Source: Moniliella sp. 'wahieum'
Lineage: Eukaryota; Basidiomycota; Moniliellomycetes; Moniliellales; Moniliellaceae
DNA length: 64,000 bases
Direction of reading: 5' to 3'
Assembly (NCBI GenBank): GCA_003971905.1
Contig: RSEE01000019.1
Coordinates: 558,001-622,000, forward strand
Shown here: positions 33,730-46,366 of the stretch, in pieces
Numbering within the stretch: position 1 is the first letter of the stretch
Layout of the letters: every line of letters starts with the position of its first letter
Notes under the pieces: model-generated
Told to the model about the DNA's origin: nothing
Database searches by the model: none
Seen by the model: only the letters and a program-made list of their open reading frames with translations
Position numbers and translations under genes: made by a program

Positions 33730-35390
33730 CCTGCTTACCTGTCCTTGACAGTTTCCGATGTCGTCACAGGAAGCGGCACCCCTTTAGATTCCCAATTCGT
33801 TTCCCACGTGTGATTGTCCATTTGAGTCTGCCTCAACCAGCCCATTTTCTTCCCCCAGTTTCTCCAACACCGCCTGCTTCTCTACCCGTAGGTGCACAAT
33901 AAGAGAAACCCCACGTTTAGATCCCCTCACAGTACACCTCAATGCTTTTGTCAGCTCCACCGGGATGAGACGTGTGCCTCTAGAGCTTGAGCCACAGGCC
34001 TCATATGAGGGATCAGCCTGACCCTCCTGACTAGTAGGTAGTAACTAGCAAACTGGTCTAATGTGGAGCAAAACACGCCGGCTAATTTGCGTCACCTCGT
34101 CAACCATTTGAAGGAACGTCATCGTAATCATCAAACTTGAGCTGCTCAATGTCCCCACCCACAGATGGGACACCAGGCTTACAGCATTACAGGCGAGTGA
34201 GGCGGGTGAAGCTCGAAGCCTCAGACCTGAGGCCCTGTGACACGTGAGAGATCTAAGGCCTAAGGTGACAATGGTGCCGTGGGTCACAAAGTTAAGCAGT
34301 AATAGGGTGCCCTTTGAACACTGCTATGCCTTGGCGTTGCTTCCCATTGCCGAGCCCGAAGCAAAAGAAAAACTGGGCGCGATGTAAAAGTACCAACGCT
34401 CGAACAGACTGGTATTGGGTATTGCGTCAAAATATTTTGAACGACGTCTTGCAGTGCCCACTGCCCATGAGCGCATGAGCGCACCAGCTGGTCCACTGGG
34501 TACTGAGGCCCCTTGCTCGCGTGCGGAAGAACTTGTATCACGAACTAAAGGTGTAGCAGCCATTATGCATTGACAGGGTTTAACGTTTAACGCGTTTAAC
34601 GGTTTAATTGTCTCCATGCCCCTTTCGTTCCGCCCCCGACGGAATGGCACCTGTTCTGTCGGCATGGAAATATCCGTTTGCCATGGGCCTCCGCAGCAAC
34701 AGCTAATAGCCATTCGTCACTTCTCTCCCTTTCTTCGGCTACTGGTCAAGGCGGTCTCAAAAACAATCCTATGCACATCTGGAGCATGACTCCACCAGAT
34801 ACAGGGCACCTCCTTCAGATGGCTGGGCGTATGTCGTGAATGAACAAGCCCGTTTCCGTTAGCCTTACAACAACGCCGATTACAAATCGCCAAGCCTTTC
34901 TCTCGATGGAATCGTTGGGTGTACTGAAACCCAACGTGCGTGCTCAACGTCAGCCTCGGGGGAAATGATGGAATGAGATGAATCAGTATCTTTTTGCGGG
35001 GAGGGGATAGAGCAGGGAACATGATGAAGCCTGGAGACTGAGCTAGGTCGGCACAGACCCGAGAGTGGAGAACTTCGAGGGAGCAACGCTATATGAAGGT
35101 GCGCCATGGGAGGTACGAGTGGGAAGAAATGGCTAACCAACACCATGATGGGGGGTCAGCAACGAACAGGGACAGGGAAGGGGCATGGAAGCAGGAGATG
35201 ATAACGACTCACCAGCAGCTACCTTGCCCGTTCCCCTCAAGAGAAGAAGTGCCGACAGCGGTCACGCCATCGAACAGCGCCACCAGCACGGGCGTATCCC
35301 AGCACTTGGAAATAGCAAGATGGAGCAGATCCAGCCTACCGACGCGCGGCTGCTCTGGGGCCAAGCCAAAATGGAATAGGGAACGACAAG
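33730..35390. other. Intergenic, no supported gene
   Basis: The beta-tubulin 3' flank, then unique DNA with a TTTAACG heptamer array at 34578-34608. Frames up to 129 codons on the minus strand have no recognisable family. Confidence 0.5.
34578..34608. repeat. TTTAACG heptamer array
   Basis: AACGTT/AACGCGTT palindromes with T spacers, an AT-shifted version of the TTGAACG array. Confidence 0.75.
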
Positions 35391-35861
35391 TTACATGGCT
35401 TTGGCCACCAGCTCGCCGCCGCAACCCACACGCACAGCATCCTTGATTTCCATGAACCCCCTTGGACCCGTGTTGATGATACCCACTTCACCGAGGCGAA
35501 GAGGAGGCATGTACTTTGCGCGGCGGCCCGTAGCAAGCTTCATCAGCTCGTCACGCTCGAAAATGAGTTTCCTTCCCGGCTTGGAAACCATCTTGAAATA
35601 CTCAAGCACTGCGCGGTCATCGGCGCGGTACTTGAGGTCGATCCAAAACCTGCGGTCGCCATGGGAGGGGGCGTGGATCCAGGCAGTGGGGCTGTGCGGG
35701 ACCTGGTTGGTGCCGCGGGAGATGTTGGAGAGGAAGCCTTGGTTGAGCAGCACCATGGCCATGCCCAAGTTGTCGTGGGTGGCCGCCACGGGAAGCGTGC
35801 GCACGCCGCGGCGCGCACCGTTCTGGATGCGCAACACAAACTCGGCAATGGGAGCCAGCAT
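35391..35861 (-). CDS. MRPS8: Mitochondrial small-subunit ribosomal protein uS8m
   Basis: The start MLAPIAEFVLRIQNGARRGV at 35861 is chosen because it aligns with bacterial and mitochondrial S8, where the protein begins just before the LCxRIQN motif. NLGMAMVLLNQGFLSNISRG, RRFWIDLKYR, KMVSKPGRKLIFERDELMKL and the C-terminal GEVGIINTGPRGFMEIKDAV follow, giving 156 residues without introns or frame slips. The protein binds the central domain of the mitochondrial small rRNA. Upstream in-frame sequence extends the frame to 36083 but is low-complexity and overlaps the promoter, so the longer start is unlikely. The gene diverges from TFIIS with a 276-bp spacer. Confidence 0.9.
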   Translation of the reverse strand: MLAPIAEFVLRIQNGARRGVRTLPVAATHDNLGMAMVLLNQGFLSNISRGTNQVPHSPTAWIHAPSHGDRRFWIDLKYRADDRAVLEYFKMVSKPGRKLIFERDELMKLATGRRAKYMPPLRLGEVGIINTGPRGFMEIKDAVRVGCGGELVAKAM

Positions 35862-36137
35862 TGGGCAGCACGCGGGCGCCGGCGGGGAGGTGGGGGTGAG
35901 GGGGGTGGGAGGGGGGCACGGCGGCGCCAGCAGGCTCCAGCGCAAGAAGAAGGATCGGGGCGGGCGGAATGGAGACACGGGTGGCGGGCGGAATTGGCCT
36001 GGGCCCCAGCCGAGACCCGGCAATTTGCTCGGTTGCTCGACTTTGCCTCCCTCAGCGTGCACTTGGCCGAGGCGCTTGCTCACTTCTCTCGCGTCACTCC
36101 CACGTCAGCAGTACCGCGGCTTGTGAACTGGCCTACC
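35862..36137. promoter_or_regulatory. Bidirectional promoter of MRPS8 and TFIIS
   Basis: A 276-bp GC-rich spacer between two divergent start codons. No TATA box is seen, and polypurine/polypyrimidine stretches are present. Shared use is inferred from geometry. Confidence 0.5.
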
Positions 36138-37423
36138 ATGCCGCTTTCGTTTGAAGAGATGCGCGAGTGTGCGGGCGCGCTCAGCAAGGGCGTGGGCGCC
36201 GGCGCGTGGAAAGACGTGGAGGCGCTACTCAAGCGTCTCCGCGACCATGCCGAGCCCACTGAGGAACAGATCCGCTCCACCAAGTTGGGCAAGACCATTG
36301 GCACGCTGCGCAAGTCCACCGAGCCCCACATCTCCGATTTGGCAAAGGCCATCGTCAAGAAATGGCGCAACAAGGTCGAAGCCGACAAGGGCAAAGACGG
36401 CAAGAGGAAGGCCGAATCCAAGCGTACGTCGTGTGACCATGCCCCATTCCCATGCTCGCTTGTTCGGATACTGATCCCTGTCCATCTGTATGTAGCTTCT
36501 ACCTCTTCCAAGACAGACCCTCCCAAATCGGCCTCGCCTGCACTGTCTGTTTCTCCCACCAAGCCCTCGCCGGCTCCCACTGCTACCTCACCAACTAAAC
36601 CAGCCAAGCCGACTCCTTCCTCGTCTACTTCCAAGCCTGCCGTGCCCCGAAGTACAACCAAGATTGACTTTGATGTTCTCGGGGACCGAGTTAGGAATGC
36701 TTGTCTTAAGCTCTTGTTCCAAAGCCTCGAAGTTGACTTGAAGGACGGTGAGTTGCACGTCTCACATGATCCTGCCAAGGAGACTGAGTACTGACCGGAA
36801 TCCCGTCTTGTCAGACAAGGTGGTTGCCTACGAGATGGCGCTTGAGATTGAGAAAGCTGTTTTTACCAAGTGTGGGAACGGAGAGACAAATGGGGAGTAC
36901 AGGACCAAGGTGCGTTCGCTTTCTCTAAATCTCAAGGACAAGAACCCTGCGTTGCGACAAGGCGTACTTGATGGTCAGATCGATCCTGCTGCGCTGGTGA
37001 CGATGACTCCGGCTGAGATGGCCTCGGACGCGCGTAAAGCCGAGCGCCAGCGGCTTCAGGCACAAAATTTGTTCAATGCCCGCGCTGCTGAGCCACAGGA
37101 AGCCGAGACGGACATGTTTGAGTGCTCGCGCTGCCATCAGCGCAAGGTGCGCTACTTTGAGAAGCAGACGCGTAGCGCTGACGAACCCATGACCGGTACG
37201 TTTTTCTTTTTCTATGCTTTGCGTTTTGAGATGGGCACTAACGCGCTGCGCTTTGGGCTACAGTGTTCTGCACCTGCACCAACTGTAACTTCCGGTACGC
37301 CTGGATCCGGCTCCTTTCTCTTACCTGCTTTGCGAGACGTACTAACATCCCTTGTGGTTCCTTTGGGTGTGGCCTTCGCATCTGCCTCTCTGCGATTCCT
37401 CCTTCAGCTGGAAGTTTTCGTGA
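36138..37423 (+). CDS. DST1: Transcription elongation factor TFIIS
   Basis: Rescues backtracked RNA polymerase II by stimulating its intrinsic RNA cleavage. Exons: 36138-36423, 36496-36747, 36815-37195, 37264-37294 and 37408-37423, with GT..AG introns of 72, 67, 68 and 113 bp. Domain I (LW/TFIIS-N) holds LLKRLRDHAEPTEEQIRSTK and KLGKTIGTLRKSTEP. A Ser/Pro/Thr linker follows. Domain II has VRNACLKLLFQSLEV and YRTKVRSLSLNLKDKNPALR. The zinc ribbon has MFECSRCHQRKVRYFEKQTR, the invariant acidic hairpin RSADEPMT, then FCTCTNCNF and RWKFS before the stop. The last exon encodes only the final few residues. The reading frame is clean across all five exons, a useful contrast to neighbouring genes. 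Confidence 0.95.
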
Positions 37424-38346
37424 GCATGCCTTGCTGGAGGTGGAGCAGATCGGGTTAAGCACAAGGCTGAAACTAAGCCCGGGGCACGTATTCATCCGAT
37501 CCACCGTCGGATTCGTACCGTACCACGGGTGCCAGATGTCAGATGTCAGACCTCATGCATACACCTTTCATCTGTTACATGTTACTGCTTCACTCCGTCG
37601 GGCTGGATGGACTAGCTGGCTAGCCTGCATTCCTCGAATAAAAGATACAAACAGCTTCGAGCGCCTACTTGCAGGGTACATGGATCTGCCTATCTGGATG
37701 GCAGTCAGTCCACTCGGCGTGCTCGCGCCTACGCCCAAGTGGGTTGGTTGCGATGCAGATAGAGAGCTTGCCTATTACTACGCTAACGTTGATACGCCGT
37801 GAGGCTGCACGCCCGCGGCCTGCTGCCGCCAATGCCCCCACACACTCTTTCACGGCCTCCTGTCACCACAAGTCCACCGCCGCCTCTCTCTGTCTCCACT
37901 CATCTATAGCCTCAGGACTGCGCCAACACCCGTTTGGGAGCTTCGGTCGTGCAAGGAGGGGACGGAGGGCGAATCTGAGTGGGTCAGATGGTGGACACAA
38001 CGGCATATCTTGCTAGGCGCACAAAGTTACCCTGTCCCTCGCTGGTGCAGTCCACGCACATGCTGTCATGGTTCAGGAGATAGGATAGCATAGCGCAGCA
38101 TCAATTGCATTGTCTTCCTGGGTTCAAGAAAGCAAACTGCAAGACAATGTGTTGTCTTTTAACGTGGGGGGTGACGGGGGATGAGGGCAGGAAACAGATC
38201 GTGGCATGATATGTAAAAAGCAAAGGAAAGGAAGCGGGTGGGGGGGCATGTCCATTGTTGCCATAGAGGCGCGTCACAGCTAGCCGCCGAGCGAGAGGGC
38301 GAGGTTAGCAATGCAGGGTACCTTTCCCTTACAAAGGAGAGTCGGG
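37424..38346. other. Intergenic between TFIIS and CYC8 3' ends
   Basis: Convergent 3' flanks. Two short frames only. Nothing recognised. Confidence 0.5.
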
Positions 38347-41300
38347 TTACGCCTCAGGCAATTCCCCTTCTTCCGCCTCCCCTTCCTCTGGCTCCGACTC
38401 CAGTGACTCCATCGCAACCGGTGCCACTGCCGGAGCTGGCGGGACAGGCAGATCCGACTTGGTCGCTTCGATCGGCACAGGGGAGCGGGAGCGTGAGCGC
38501 GAGCGGGAGTGGGAGCGGGAGTGGGAGCGGGAGTGGGAGGGAGAACGCGTGAAAACGTGCGCCTTGCCATTCAGCTTGACCAAGTCCGGCTTGTCCTCAG
38601 CCTCCAGCCCAACCCCTGCAGCGGGAGAGGGGCCTGCCAACGTTGGGGGCACAGAGTCCGGCTTGGGAGTAGGCTCTGGCAATTGCGCTTCTTCCTCCAG
38701 GTCATGGCCTTGCGCAGCGACGGACGCAGGTTCAGACTTTGCTCGGGCTCAGGTGCAGATTGAGCCTCTTGCTCCTGCTCCTGCTCTTGCTCTTGTCTTG
38801 TTCTTCCCTCGGCTCCTGTTTGGGCTCCTGTTCCGGGTCCAGCTCTTGTTCCTGCTCCGGCGCTGCTCTCGCTCCTGCTCCAGCTCCGCCTCCTGCACTG
38901 ACACCTGCTCCGGCTCCTGTTCCTGTTCCGGCTCTTGCTCTTGCTCTTGCTCCGGCTCTTTGTCATGGACCTTGGCAGGCACGGAACCCTTCTCAGGCTC
39001 TTGCCCAGGTTGTTCCCCAGGAACATGTTGCGACACTGGTGTGGGCGGGCCGCGCTCCGGCTCCTGCTCTGGCTCCTGGGCTCGCTCCGACCCAGACTGG
39101 GACGGGGGCGCAGGGGGCTCGTCCGCACCTGCACCGGGTCCGCGTCTGCGCCTGAACCGGAACCGGAACCTGGCGACGGGGACCGTGGCGGTGGCGGGTG
39201 TGGGGGAGACGCGGCGTGGGCGAGGTAAGCGCGCCAGGGGCAGGATGCGACTCGACGTTCTTCTCGCGCTCCGGCTCGGTGGGGTCCTCAGTCGGCTCAG
39301 GCAGCGAGGGCGGGCGTGTGGTTGCGGCTGTCGTTGGCGAGGCCGGGTCGTGGGCTCTGCGTCTCGGGCTGCAGGGCCAAGAGCGGCGTTGGAGCGAGGT
39401 GGCCAAGGCGGATTGCGGTCCGGATCCGCTTCCCGATTCCCATCCCGATCCCTATCCAGATCCTCATCCAGGTCCATCCGGTCATCTCCTCCTCTGCCTG
39501 CGCCCGGGTGAGAATCGGCGGGCGCAAGCGACGCAGATCCGTTCGCCTGCGCGGGGGCGGCAACGATCCGTCTGCCTCGCCCGTACCGACGGCAGGACTG
39601 GCTTGCCGAGCCACGTGCCCGGGCTCGTCAGCGCCAGCAGCCAACTTGTCCTCTGCGTCGGGCGCGGCAGGAGCACGACCCGAGCCAGTTTCCCCGCCTG
39701 CCGCGGGGGCGATTCCCGCAGCTCATCCGACTCTTCCGTCTGGCCGCGCGCGACCGCGTGTGGCACACTTCTCTTTTCGTCGGTTTGCCCGCCGCCTTGG
39801 ACGCAGGCGGACTGGGTTGCGAGCCCACCAGAGACCCGTCCCACTGCGCCCACCCGCACCACGAGGCTTGGCTTTGGTCCCACTGGACGACCTCGGTTCT
39901 TGGCTTGCGTCCCGGCCGCCGCAGGTACATCCGACGCCACTCGTTTCCGTCCACCTGTAGCGCAGCCGCAGCCAACGGCGTTGGCGCCCGTGCTGGCATC
40001 GCATCAGGAGCCGCTGCCACCAATGGCATCGGAGCCGAGAGTGGCGCGGGTGCAGACGCAGGCGCAGGCGCCGACCCCATGCCGCGTGCCATCCCGGCCC
40101 CACTCGCCGCCAGACCCAACAGCGCCGCTGCACCATCGTCCTCCCGCGACCGACTAGCGCGCATCGTCGACGTCAAGGGCGTGTCCGAATCGCTGTCGGA
40201 TGCGCCGTCGGGTTTGGCCGTGGCCAAGGGCGGGGCAGACTTGCGTGCGGCCGCAGTGGGCTTCTTCTTGGTCCCGCACGCTGCTGGCCCTTGGCCCAGT
40301 GACCAGGGGCAGGAGTGGGAGTCGGGGTCAAGTTGGAAGTGGAGGTGGCCCGCGGCGCGGACGCACGCGGTTTGCGTTTGCGCGCGGCGGTCGTGGTGGT
40401 CGCTGGGCCGCTGGGGTAGCAAGCAATAGGGCGCCGCCAGAGGGGGTCTTTTTCCGAGTACGTTTCTTTTTGTCCTTGTCGTCTTTTTTCGCTGCGCCCG
40501 CGCGCCACCGCACGCGCAACGGGCGAGTGCGCACTGTGCAGCGGCCGATCCGAGCTACCGTCGGACCCAGAAGGAGGGCGACGGACCGGTCAGCGGCCAT
40601 TGCGCCGGCAGGACCGGGCGGAGGCGGGAAAAACCCAGGACCGCGCCCGAGCGCCATCCCGCCCGAGCCAGGGCGAAACCCAGCGGGGGGAGGAACGCTG
40701 GACGCAGACCAGTCCGGCTCGACCGGCGCGCCGTCATAACCGTGTCGCGGGTACGGCAGGGGCGGGGGGAAGGAAGGGTGGGGGCCATATGGCGGTGGGT
40801 AGGGCGCGCCTTGTTGCAAGGGAGGCGGTGGGGGACCCATTTGGGACCCCATCTGCGATCCCATCGGTCCCATCGGGCCCATCGGGCCCATCCGCGCTGG
40901 CCCACCGCCGGACGGGGCGCACCCAGTACCGACACACCGGGTGGCCCGGATGGTGCGTACGCCGATCGAATTCCCGCTCGGGCGGTGGGAAGCGATGCAA
41001 ATCCATCCCGGGCTGGCCATGCCGTGGCGGAGGGAGCTCGGCATCGGCAGGATGGGGGTAGGCGCTGTTGCTTTGTGCTGGTGGGGGCGGGAGCAACGGC
41101 GCACCGCGCGCACCCGGAGGAGTGACACAGGCGACATGTGGGCCCCATTGGGCGCCACACCCGGCGCAATGCGCACTGGACTACCCGGATTCGCGGCGCC
41201 GGCACTTACGCCTCCGCCGCCGGGGCGAGCCATCGTGGAAGGCGAGGCAGATTCGGCCGGGTCGGCTTGGTTGCGTAGCGCGGCAATACGTTCCTGAACA

Positions 41301-42526
41301 TGCGGGTTATTGGGATCGAGGTTGTGGGCGCGAACGTAGGCGTCGAGCGCGTCGGCGGTCTGGTTGTTGCACGACTCGTACAAGTGGCCCAAGTCAATCC
41401 AGACTTCGGGAATGTCGGGGTTGAGGCGAATGGCGCGCGAGTACGCGTCGAGCGCGTCGCGGTACTGGTGGATGGTGTAGTACAACGCGCCAATTGAAGA
41501 CCAAAACTCGGGGTCCTTGTTGTTGCGGTACACGGCTTGTTGGTACGCCTCGTAGGCCTTCTCGTAGTTGTCGGAGGCCATGTAGGCGCGCCGAGCAGGT
41601 ACCAACTCTTTGCATCGTCCCCGTCCGATTTGAGTGAGACAGTGAGCAGCTCCACCGCACGGTCCTGGTCGGTGAAGCCAGTGTCGGGCTGGTGATAGAG
41701 CCAGCCAAGCTGCTGGAGCACTTTGGCATGGGTCGGGATGCTGGCTAGCACATTCTCGTACGCCTCCTTGGCCGCAACAAACTGCTTGTCCATTTCGCAT
41801 ACATGGCCGATTTGGAACCAAATGTCGACCTGGGTCAGCGGGGGCGGGGGGTTGGGGGGATGTAGCGGAAGCACTCGTTGGAGGCGGCGTATTTCTCCTG
41901 CTGCTTGTAGATGATGCCGAGGCGGAAGTAGATCTCGTTGGCTTTGTCATAGTCGGGGTCGATGCGGACGACGGAGGCAAAGGCCTCCTCGGCGTGGTCG
42001 AGACTGCCGTACCGGTCATAGAGGATGCCGATGCCGTACCAGAGACGAGGCTCCTTGGGGTTGGGGAGGTGGTAGAGGGCTTGTTGGTAGGCCATGTAGG
42101 CCTTCTGGAGGTCGTCGAGCATCAGGTAGCAGTGGCCCAGGGCGCCCCAGGCCTCGCCATCGTCGGGGGCGAGGGCGAGGGCCTGCTGGAAGCGTCGACG
42201 GCAAGGGGGTAGTCGTCGTTGGCGCGGTGGACGGCGGCGACGCCCTTGAGGGCGGCACGGAGCGGGGGTTGTGGCGAAGGGCGTGCTGGTAGGCATCGAG
42301 GGCCTCTGGGGAGGCGCCCATGGCATCGGCGGCGCTGCCGATGGCGAGCACGCCTGCTCGTTGGCGGCGGCGAGGCGGGCGGCGGCGGGTGGAGGGTGGG
42401 GGGGCGTCGGGGGCGTCGGGGTTGGGGTGGGGGGTGGGGGGGGCGGCGGGGGCGGAGGGCGGGGGGCGGGGGGGGCATGGCGGCGTTGGGCGGGCGGGGC
42501 GGCGGGGGCGAGTGGGCGGGGGGCAT
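38347..42526 (-). CDS. CYC8: CYC8/SSN6-type TPR transcriptional corepressor
   Basis: With Tup1 it forms the general corepressor recruited by DNA-bound repressors. The Pro-rich N-terminus starts near 42526 (MPPAHSPPPPRPPNAAM). The TPR array covers about 42400-41280: AIGSAADAMGASPEALDAYQ, LALAPDDGEAWGALGHCYLM, YHLPNPKEPRLWYGIGILYD, DKANEIYFRLGIIYKQQEKY, VDIWFQIGHVCEMDKQFVAA, HAKVLQQLGWLYHQPD, FWSSIGALYYTIHQYRDALD and VWIDLGHLYESCNNQTADAL. This order and wording are diagnostic of Ssn6. A long Pro/Gly/Met-rich segment follows (GPMGPMGPMGSQMG), then a Lys/Arg patch, a Glu/Pro/Gln-rich region (39100-38870) and an SRSHSRSHS plus EEGEAEEGELPEA end at 38347. Many frame slips occur in the GC-rich low-complexity parts. 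Whether the far C-terminal RS part belongs to the same protein is less certain. Confidence 0.88.
38490..38560 (-). repeat. Coding repeat encoding an SRSH-rich tail
   Basis: Near-tandem GGGAGTGGGAGC units on the plus strand encode SRSHSRSHSRS on the minus strand. The MMtag gene tail at 28855-28905 carries a very similar array. Confidence 0.8.
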
Positions 42527-42602
42527 GCTGGCAAGCGAGGGAGGGCCGCGTCAGCTGGGCGGCTGGGCTAGTGCAGCGCACTCGGGGGATGGGGCGGGAT
42601 GG

Positions 42603-42680
42603 GGCGGAAGGCGGATGGGCGGAAGGGCGGATGGGCGGATGGGCGGATGGGCGATGGGCGGATGGGCGGATGGGCAGATG
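42603..42680. repeat. GGGCGGAT octamer minisatellite
   Basis: About eight imperfect copies of an 8-bp unit directly upstream of the CYC8 start, in its probable promoter or 5' UTR. Confidence 0.85.
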
Positions 42681-45619
42681 GGCCGGACAGAGTAGGACAA
42701 GCAGGCCAGCGCAGACAGCACGCAAGGAGGCGCAGCAAGGGCGTGTGCGTCTGCAGCCAGAAGAAGGAGCGGCGCCGGCGAGGCGTGTGGGCGGGAAAGA
42801 GCGAGGCGCTTCGCACCCCAGCGTGCCCCCCAGCTCGGGCGTGTCGGCGGCCGGCTGTCCGGTGTGGCCTGCCGGCCTGCGCCGGCCCGGGCCACGCGGC
42901 GCTCGGCCGCCGCTGCACTGCCCTTGCGCCGCTGCCTGGCACGGGGCAGGTGCCGCCTGTGCTGCGCTGCCCTCTGCCGCTCCCGCTCTGCTCTGGTGCA
43001 CACTGCCCCTCTGCCTGCGCCATGCGCTCCCCCGTGCAGGTGCAGCGGCGCACCCCAGCACACTGCCTTCCTGCGGCTGCGCCAGCCCAGGGTGCTTGCA
43101 TGCTGCATGCTCCCCTCCTGTGTCCGAGCGCACGCAGGCCGAGTGAGCCAGTGGCCCAGTGGCCCAGGCGCCTGGTGACCCTTGCATGCCCGCGCCGTGG
43201 ACCCAGCGCCTTGGTGCTTGGACCCAGCCCAGCCAGGGCCAGCCTGGGCAGCCGAGGCAGCCCCCATGCCAGGCTGCACCCGCCAAGGCCAGGGACAGCC
43301 ACTGCGCTCGGGACATGTGCTGCTGCATGGCATGCGGCTGCCCTCGTGCTCGCCCCATCGCGCCCAGCGCCCATCCTGCGTGCGACTCTGCGCCAACACC
43401 GCCGCCGCCCCCGAGCCGTCACATCCGTCACACACTCTGCCCCCCTGCCCCCCTGCCTGCCCCCGCCGGCGGCCCTGGGCGCCGTTCGTGTGGCCGAGCA
43501 AGAGCAACGCCCCACTCCCGCTTGCTGGCCCTCGGCCTTCCCGCTTCCAACCCCATCCGCTGCCAGCTGCACGCGCCACGTCACCCGCCTCACCCTCCGG
43601 CCAGCCCCACGCACACCCCCGCCCGCCTGCCAGCTTGAAACATTGCACCCACCCCGCCTGCCTTTCTGGGGTTTCACCCTGGCGTCGTACCATACAGCCC
43701 GTCTCCAATCGACGTATATCCACGGTAGGCAGGCCCACGACGTTTTCTTCTTCCTCTGCTGTCCTTATCACCTCACCTCCCTTTTCCTTTCGCCCTTGCA
43801 ACCCGCTGCCTTGCTGCTCATCCCAGCCGCCGTCCCTACCTGGTTCGCCCCCCACCAACCTCGGCACCACAACCGCGTCCGTCGCGAGGGCCAACAGTAC
43901 AAGGGTGAGCGGCATTGGCGCCGGGTAAAGTGCCTACCTCACCGCGTCATCCTCTCCCCCTTTCACCCACAGCACTATAACTCCAACCTCAGTTTTTCTC
44001 TTTCGCTGCTCCATCTGATGACGATGATGAGTTGAAGAATCGGATTGATGGAGGACGCTTGAAGAGGTTCGGGATCAGACCCACCTGATGGTCACCCATA
44101 GTCACCAGGTGCACTGACTGATCCCTGATTCGTTCTAGACCCTGTTTTCCCCCTTCGTTGTCTATGCTCCCTTTCTTTCTCGTGTGATTCAGCCTGAATT
44201 CGCATGTCTCTTCTCCGAGGCATATATCCCTCGCCCCCTTTCCACTCGATGAATAGGATCCTCATCCTTTCCCCCATCTCCATCTCCTGTTAAATTAAGT
44301 TAAAGAGCCGGGAGTGCTGTGCTCGATGAGCGAGAATATGACAATAACGATCCCCAAACTTTAGAACGACCGAGAATATGACAACGATCGACAAACTTTA
44401 GAACGGTGCTTTGGGCGTGCATATATTTTGGTTTTGCTCGTTAGGTCACGACTGTCTCGTTTTGCTTGGTCTAGGGTGCAGAGCCACTCGATGACCCTGT
44501 GTAGTAGATCACTTGGGACAAACCGCCTCCCCTTCTTGCCATAACCAACACCTTGGTAGTTCGTTGGCTTCCGCCCCATCCCATCCATCCCACATCAACC
44601 CCGCTGGTGCAGCATCTCGCGACCGGGTCCTCGTTCACCCCTGGGCGGCGAGTCCCCGCAGTGCACGCCGAATCCCCTTCCGTAAAGACGGGCTGTTAGC
44701 CCGTGACAGTAGGTACACCCTTTTTTCTCAGTGTCGGAGCTGCCATCGGCCGTAGGTTGCGATCATATACATGCACACGGAGGGAAAGATGAGAGGGGGG
44801 TGCGACGCCGCCGACCTTCTAAGCTGAGGTCAACGTTTTCACCACTTTTTCCAACTGGGCTCAGTCAGGCTTCTGGCAGAATGATTAATGAGGAGAGTGT
44901 GCATGGTGAGTGCGGTGGGCGCCAAGCCGAAACGCTGAGCCGCTGAGCCGCTGAGGCCGAACCGGGAACCAAGCACCCAAAAGGAATAAGCCGCCAAGGT
45001 AAGGTGACGCGGCGATGTGGCGTCACAGCTGCACCGAGCTGAGACACACTATAGTCATCTAGTCATCAGCGCTGCGCTGCGCTCCGCGCTCCTCCATTGT
45101 ACAAGCGGTGTGGGCCAGAAAGGAAGGGGGATGGGTTGGGCGGCTGAGACCGGAGATGCGCAGGCTAAGTAGCTGAGTCCTGAGGCTCAGGCTGAGGAGC
45201 AAACGTGAACTTTCTCCGTCTTCGGATCTCACAGATCTCACATGCTCCCAGCGCGTAGCCGGTGTTGGGATCGATGAGATCTGAAATCTGAAAAGCACAT
45301 CCAGAAGCTTTTGGAAAGTGAGCCCGTGCACCCGGCACCCGAGTAGACGTCCCTACTATCTCACTCAAAAGTCAAAAGGGCAATAGGTGGGTGCTCAGAC
45401 AAACCAGCGCAAGTCGCTCTTCTTCATCCGTCCCAGGCCGAGGCGGCGGCGAGGTATAGTAGGAAGTTACAGTGCTCCCAGTTTGTAGGGGCACACTATG
45501 ATGTGCAAAAGACCCAAGTTATGTGGGCCTCCCAGTTGGTAGGCACGTATAATGATCCTGGTTACCCAGCGATGTCCTAAGTGCAGTTATGCAGTGGTAG
45601 AGAGAAGACAGGAGCTGGG

Positions 45620-45653
45620 TTGAACGTTGAACGTTGAACGTTAAACGTTGAAC
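45620..45653. repeat. TTGAACG heptamer array
   Basis: Five near-perfect 7-bp units with the AACGTT palindrome; one copy reads TTAAACG. Confidence 0.9.
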
Positions 45654-46366
45654 CTAGACTGAGGATCAGAAGAAAAGAAAAAGAGAAGAAGGAGACGGAG
45701 GAAGAGTGGCACAAGGCCAGAGGATAGGGATACCGACGCTGTGGTGCTCGGATGTAAGAGGGTCAGGATGACCTCGGAGGTGGTTGGCCCTTCGGACCCT
45801 GGTCAACAACACTATGATGTGCAAAAGAAGTCACAGGCCTCCTAGTTTGTAGGCACGATATGATGTGCTTTGCCTGGCTTCATTATGTTTTTGAATCAAG
45901 GTGTGGGGGAGTGGTGGGGCTAATAATATAGGAGGACGGGTGATGCTGATGGTGATGGGCTTTTGGCAGTGGTGGATGGCTACGCGAAGTCAGACCTCAG
46001 ATTCAGCAGAGGTCTGTTGAATGCTGAACGTTGAACGTTGAGGCTGTGGAGGTGGCGTCTGTGTCGGACGCCAGGCCGACACCCCCGCGTGCTCTTCGCT
46101 GGGGCAGGCTGAGGTCACAGAGAGGAGACGGTCAGACCCTCACAGGAGTGTGTTATACAGAAAAGAAGAGAATTGAATGTCGTTCAAGTTGAACGTTGAC
46201 CCGTTGACCATTGACCAAAGATGATAATTGACCATTGACCCCGTCAATATGCAATGGCGCGATGAGAAAGATGACGATGCCAGAGACGAACTCAGCATCG
46301 TTCGCAGCTGCGCCTCAGCGCTCAGCATTGCATGAATGTTCAACGTTGAGTTCAACCTTTTGTTCA

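Noticed and set aside
42599-44035. 478-codon plus-strand frame and several 250-500 codon minus-strand frames upstream of CYC8
   Set aside because: All frames are simultaneously long in a GC-extreme segment, their products are Pro/Ala/Arg/Gly low complexity, and none has a conserved block.
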